Part shown: piece after piece, positions 5,295 through 6,370 of the stretch | Numbering within the stretch: the first letter of the stretch is position 1 | How the letters are laid out: each line of letters opens with the position of its first letter | Assembly: GCA_035628595.1 (NCBI GenBank) | Contig: DASPJN010000216.1 | Span: forward strand, 1 to 6,370 | DNA from: Chryseosolibacter sp035628595 | GTDB lineage: Bacteria > Bacteroidota > Bacteroidia > Cytophagales > Cyclobacteriaceae | DNA: 6,370 nt | Direction: 5' to 3' | The notes under the pieces: generated by a model | The model's input: the letters and a program-made list of their open reading frames with translations, nothing else | Told to the model about the DNA's origin: nothing | Databases searched by the model: none | Made by a program: the position numbers and the translations under genes

Positions 5295-6179
5295 ATGCCA
5301 AGTTTAAAAGAAGTAAAGAGCCGGATTGTAACGACCATCTCAACGCAGCAGATCACGAAAGCTATGAAAATGGTTTCTGCAGCGAAGTTGAGAAGGGCAC
5401 AGGACCGCATTACACAGATGCGCCCATTCGCTCAGAAGCTTAACTCAATTTTGAGAAACCTGTCTGCTGCGCAACCCGGTGACTCAGACAATTGGTATAC
5501 CGCTACGCGCGAGGAAAACAAGATCCTGATTGTTGCGATCAGCTCGGATCGTGGTCTTTGCGGATCATTTAACAGCAACGTGTTCAAAGCTGTAAACCGG
5601 GTGATCGATGAGAAGTATCCAGAACAATTCCGCAAGGGACATGTTACCGTACTCTCTATCGGGAAAAAGACCGCCGATTACTTCGGCAAGCGTAAATGCA
5701 ATCTTGTAAGTGATTATACGATGTTATTCAGCTCGCTTTCGTTCGACAATGTTTCTACAGCGGCCGAATATATCATTGACGCATTCAAGGCTGGAAAATA
5801 TGATAAGGTTGAATTGGTGTACAACGAGTTCAAAAACGTTGCTACGCAGATTTTGCGCGTAGAGCAATTCCTTCCGATCCTTCCGCCACCACTGACAGCA
5901 TCAACTGCGATACAGATTGATTATATTTATCAACCTGATCAAACTGAAATTCTAATCGGACTTATTCCAAAGTCGCTGAAGGTGCAGTTATACAAAGCAG
6001 TGCTCGATTCGAATGCTGCGGAGCACGGTGCCCGAATGACAGCAATGGATAAGGCAACCGAAAACGCTGGTGAGCTTTTGAAAGAACTCAAGTTAACTTA
6101 TAACAGAACACGTCAGGCGGCAATCACGAAGGAAATTCTCGAAATCGTGGGTGGAGCTGAAGCGTTGAAATCTGCTTAA
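5295..6179 (+). CDS. atpG: ATP synthase F1 subunit gamma (rotor shaft)
   Basis: Gamma is the central shaft whose rotation drives conformational change in beta. The 294-residue protein begins with the conserved coiled-coil helix (PSLKEVKSRI at 2-11, ITKAMKMVSAAKLRRAQ at 20-36). It continues with the Rossmann-like middle containing SSDRGLCGSFN (83-93) and ends with the C-terminal helix. The family signature ITKEILEIVGGAEA spans 277-290. Length is near the 287 residues of E. coli gamma. I see no long insertion of the kind that confers redox control in chloroplast gamma. The ATG at 5295 gives the canonical N-terminus. The 55-nt gap after atpA holds no convincing promoter or strong hairpin. The expected next gene, atpD, is not present; a terminator follows instead. 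Identification is certain. Confidence 0.97.
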   Translation: MPSLKEVKSRIVTTISTQQITKAMKMVSAAKLRRAQDRITQMRPFAQKLNSILRNLSAAQPGDSDNWYTATREENKILIVAISSDRGLCGSFNSNVFKAVNRVIDEKYPEQFRKGHVTVLSIGKKTADYFGKRKCNLVSDYTMLFSSLSFDNVSTAAEYIIDAFKAGKYDKVELVYNEFKNVATQILRVEQFLPILPPPLTASTAIQIDYIYQPDQTEILIGLIPKSLKVQLYKAVLDSNAAEHGARMTAMDKATENAGELLKELKLTYNRTRQAAITKEILEIVGGAEALKSA

Positions 6180-6198
6180 GCATATTGATATCAAGTAT

Positions 6199-6227
6199 AA
6201 GTCTCCGCGAGGAGACTTTTTTGTTTT
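6199..6227 (+). terminator. Intrinsic terminator after atpG
   Basis: AAGTCTCC at 6199-6206 pairs perfectly over 8 bp with GGAGACTT at 6211-6218, around a GCGA loop of the stable GNRA class. The 3' arm runs directly into TTTTTTGTTTT (6217-6227), a long U tract. This is the best terminator in the window. It begins 19 nt after the atpG stop and marks the end of the ATP synthase cluster. The T tract ends at the base before the next ATG. Confidence 0.88.
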
Positions 6228-6370
6228 ATGAAAGCGCTAGTTCGGTTTTATACATACCTGAACATCCTGAGCATTGATGTTGCGTTAGGCGCGGTGATAT
6301 GCGCGGTGTTTTTCTCAAAAATTCTTGGTGTCGATATTCTTCCTTACGGAATTGGGGCGTTGGCATTAAC
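6228..6370 (+). CDS. N-terminal part of a membrane protein, possibly UbiA-like, partial
   Basis: An ATG at 6228 opens a frame that runs to the window edge without a stop (47 full codons). It begins MKALVRFYTYLNILSIDVAL and continues with a hydrophobic stretch rich in Val, Ala, Phe and Leu. A first membrane helix is likely at about 17-32 and the start of a second at about 39-47. A basic N-terminus, then LNILSID leading into the first helix, reminds me of UbiA-superfamily (prenyltransferase-like) proteins annotated in Bacteroidota, but no catalytic DxxxD motif is within reach, so the family is a guess. The ATG abuts the T tract of the atpG terminator, and I see no promoter between the hairpin and the start. 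Expression would need readthrough or a promoter inside the end of atpG. That a gene starts here is likely; its function is not established. Confidence 0.55.
   Translation, partial: MKALVRFYTYLNILSIDVALGAVICAVFFSKILGVDILPYGIGALAL

Overview
The window is the F-type ATP synthase locus of a bacterium that is most likely a member of the Bacteroidota, probably near the Cytophagales. The evidence for this is indirect. No start codon has a Shine-Dalgarno sequence at usable spacing. Subunit a has a secretion signal and a large extracytoplasmic N-terminal domain. The cluster ends after subunit gamma, with no atpD or atpC. A TAnnTTTG-type -7 box lies upstream of atpB. The genus cannot be fixed from this sequence. 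All supported genes are on the + strand.

Layout. Bases 1-69 are the last 22 codons of a LytM/M23-type peptidoglycan endopeptidase. It is followed by a complete bactofilin gene (81-512), a common cell-shape pairing. The bactofilin gene overlaps atpZ (469-696) by 44 nt. Two bases later comes a 125-residue, four-helix membrane protein in the AtpI position (699-1076), which starts with TTG. A 90-nt AT-rich gap with promoter-like elements precedes atpB (a, 1167-2204), atpE (c, 2266-2514), atpF (b, 2593-3087), atpH (delta, 3091-3651), atpA (alpha, 3665-5239) and atpG (gamma, 5295-6179). A strong intrinsic terminator (6199-6227) closes the cluster. Immediately after it starts a membrane protein that runs off the window end (6228-6370), possibly UbiA-like.

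How the genes work together. AtpB, AtpE and AtpF make the membrane Fo part: the a subunit, the c-ring and the peripheral stalk b. AtpH links the b stalk to the top of F1, AtpA supplies the non-catalytic nucleotide-binding subunits, and AtpG is the rotor shaft. The catalytic beta and the epsilon subunit are absent and must be encoded elsewhere. AtpZ and the AtpI-like protein are probable Fo assembly or ion-handling accessories.

The most noteworthy non-coding structure is a pair of hairpins bracketing atpE (2220-2237 and 2519-2555). The c subunit is the one needed in about ten or more copies per enzyme, so the hairpins may set its mRNA level by protecting an atpE transcript or attenuating transcription. 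No gene-free stretch exceeds 300 bases. I see no RNA genes, insertion sequences, CRISPR arrays or signs of recent transfer. Apart from the hairpins and a few architectural points, this is a well-understood housekeeping locus and not a new system.
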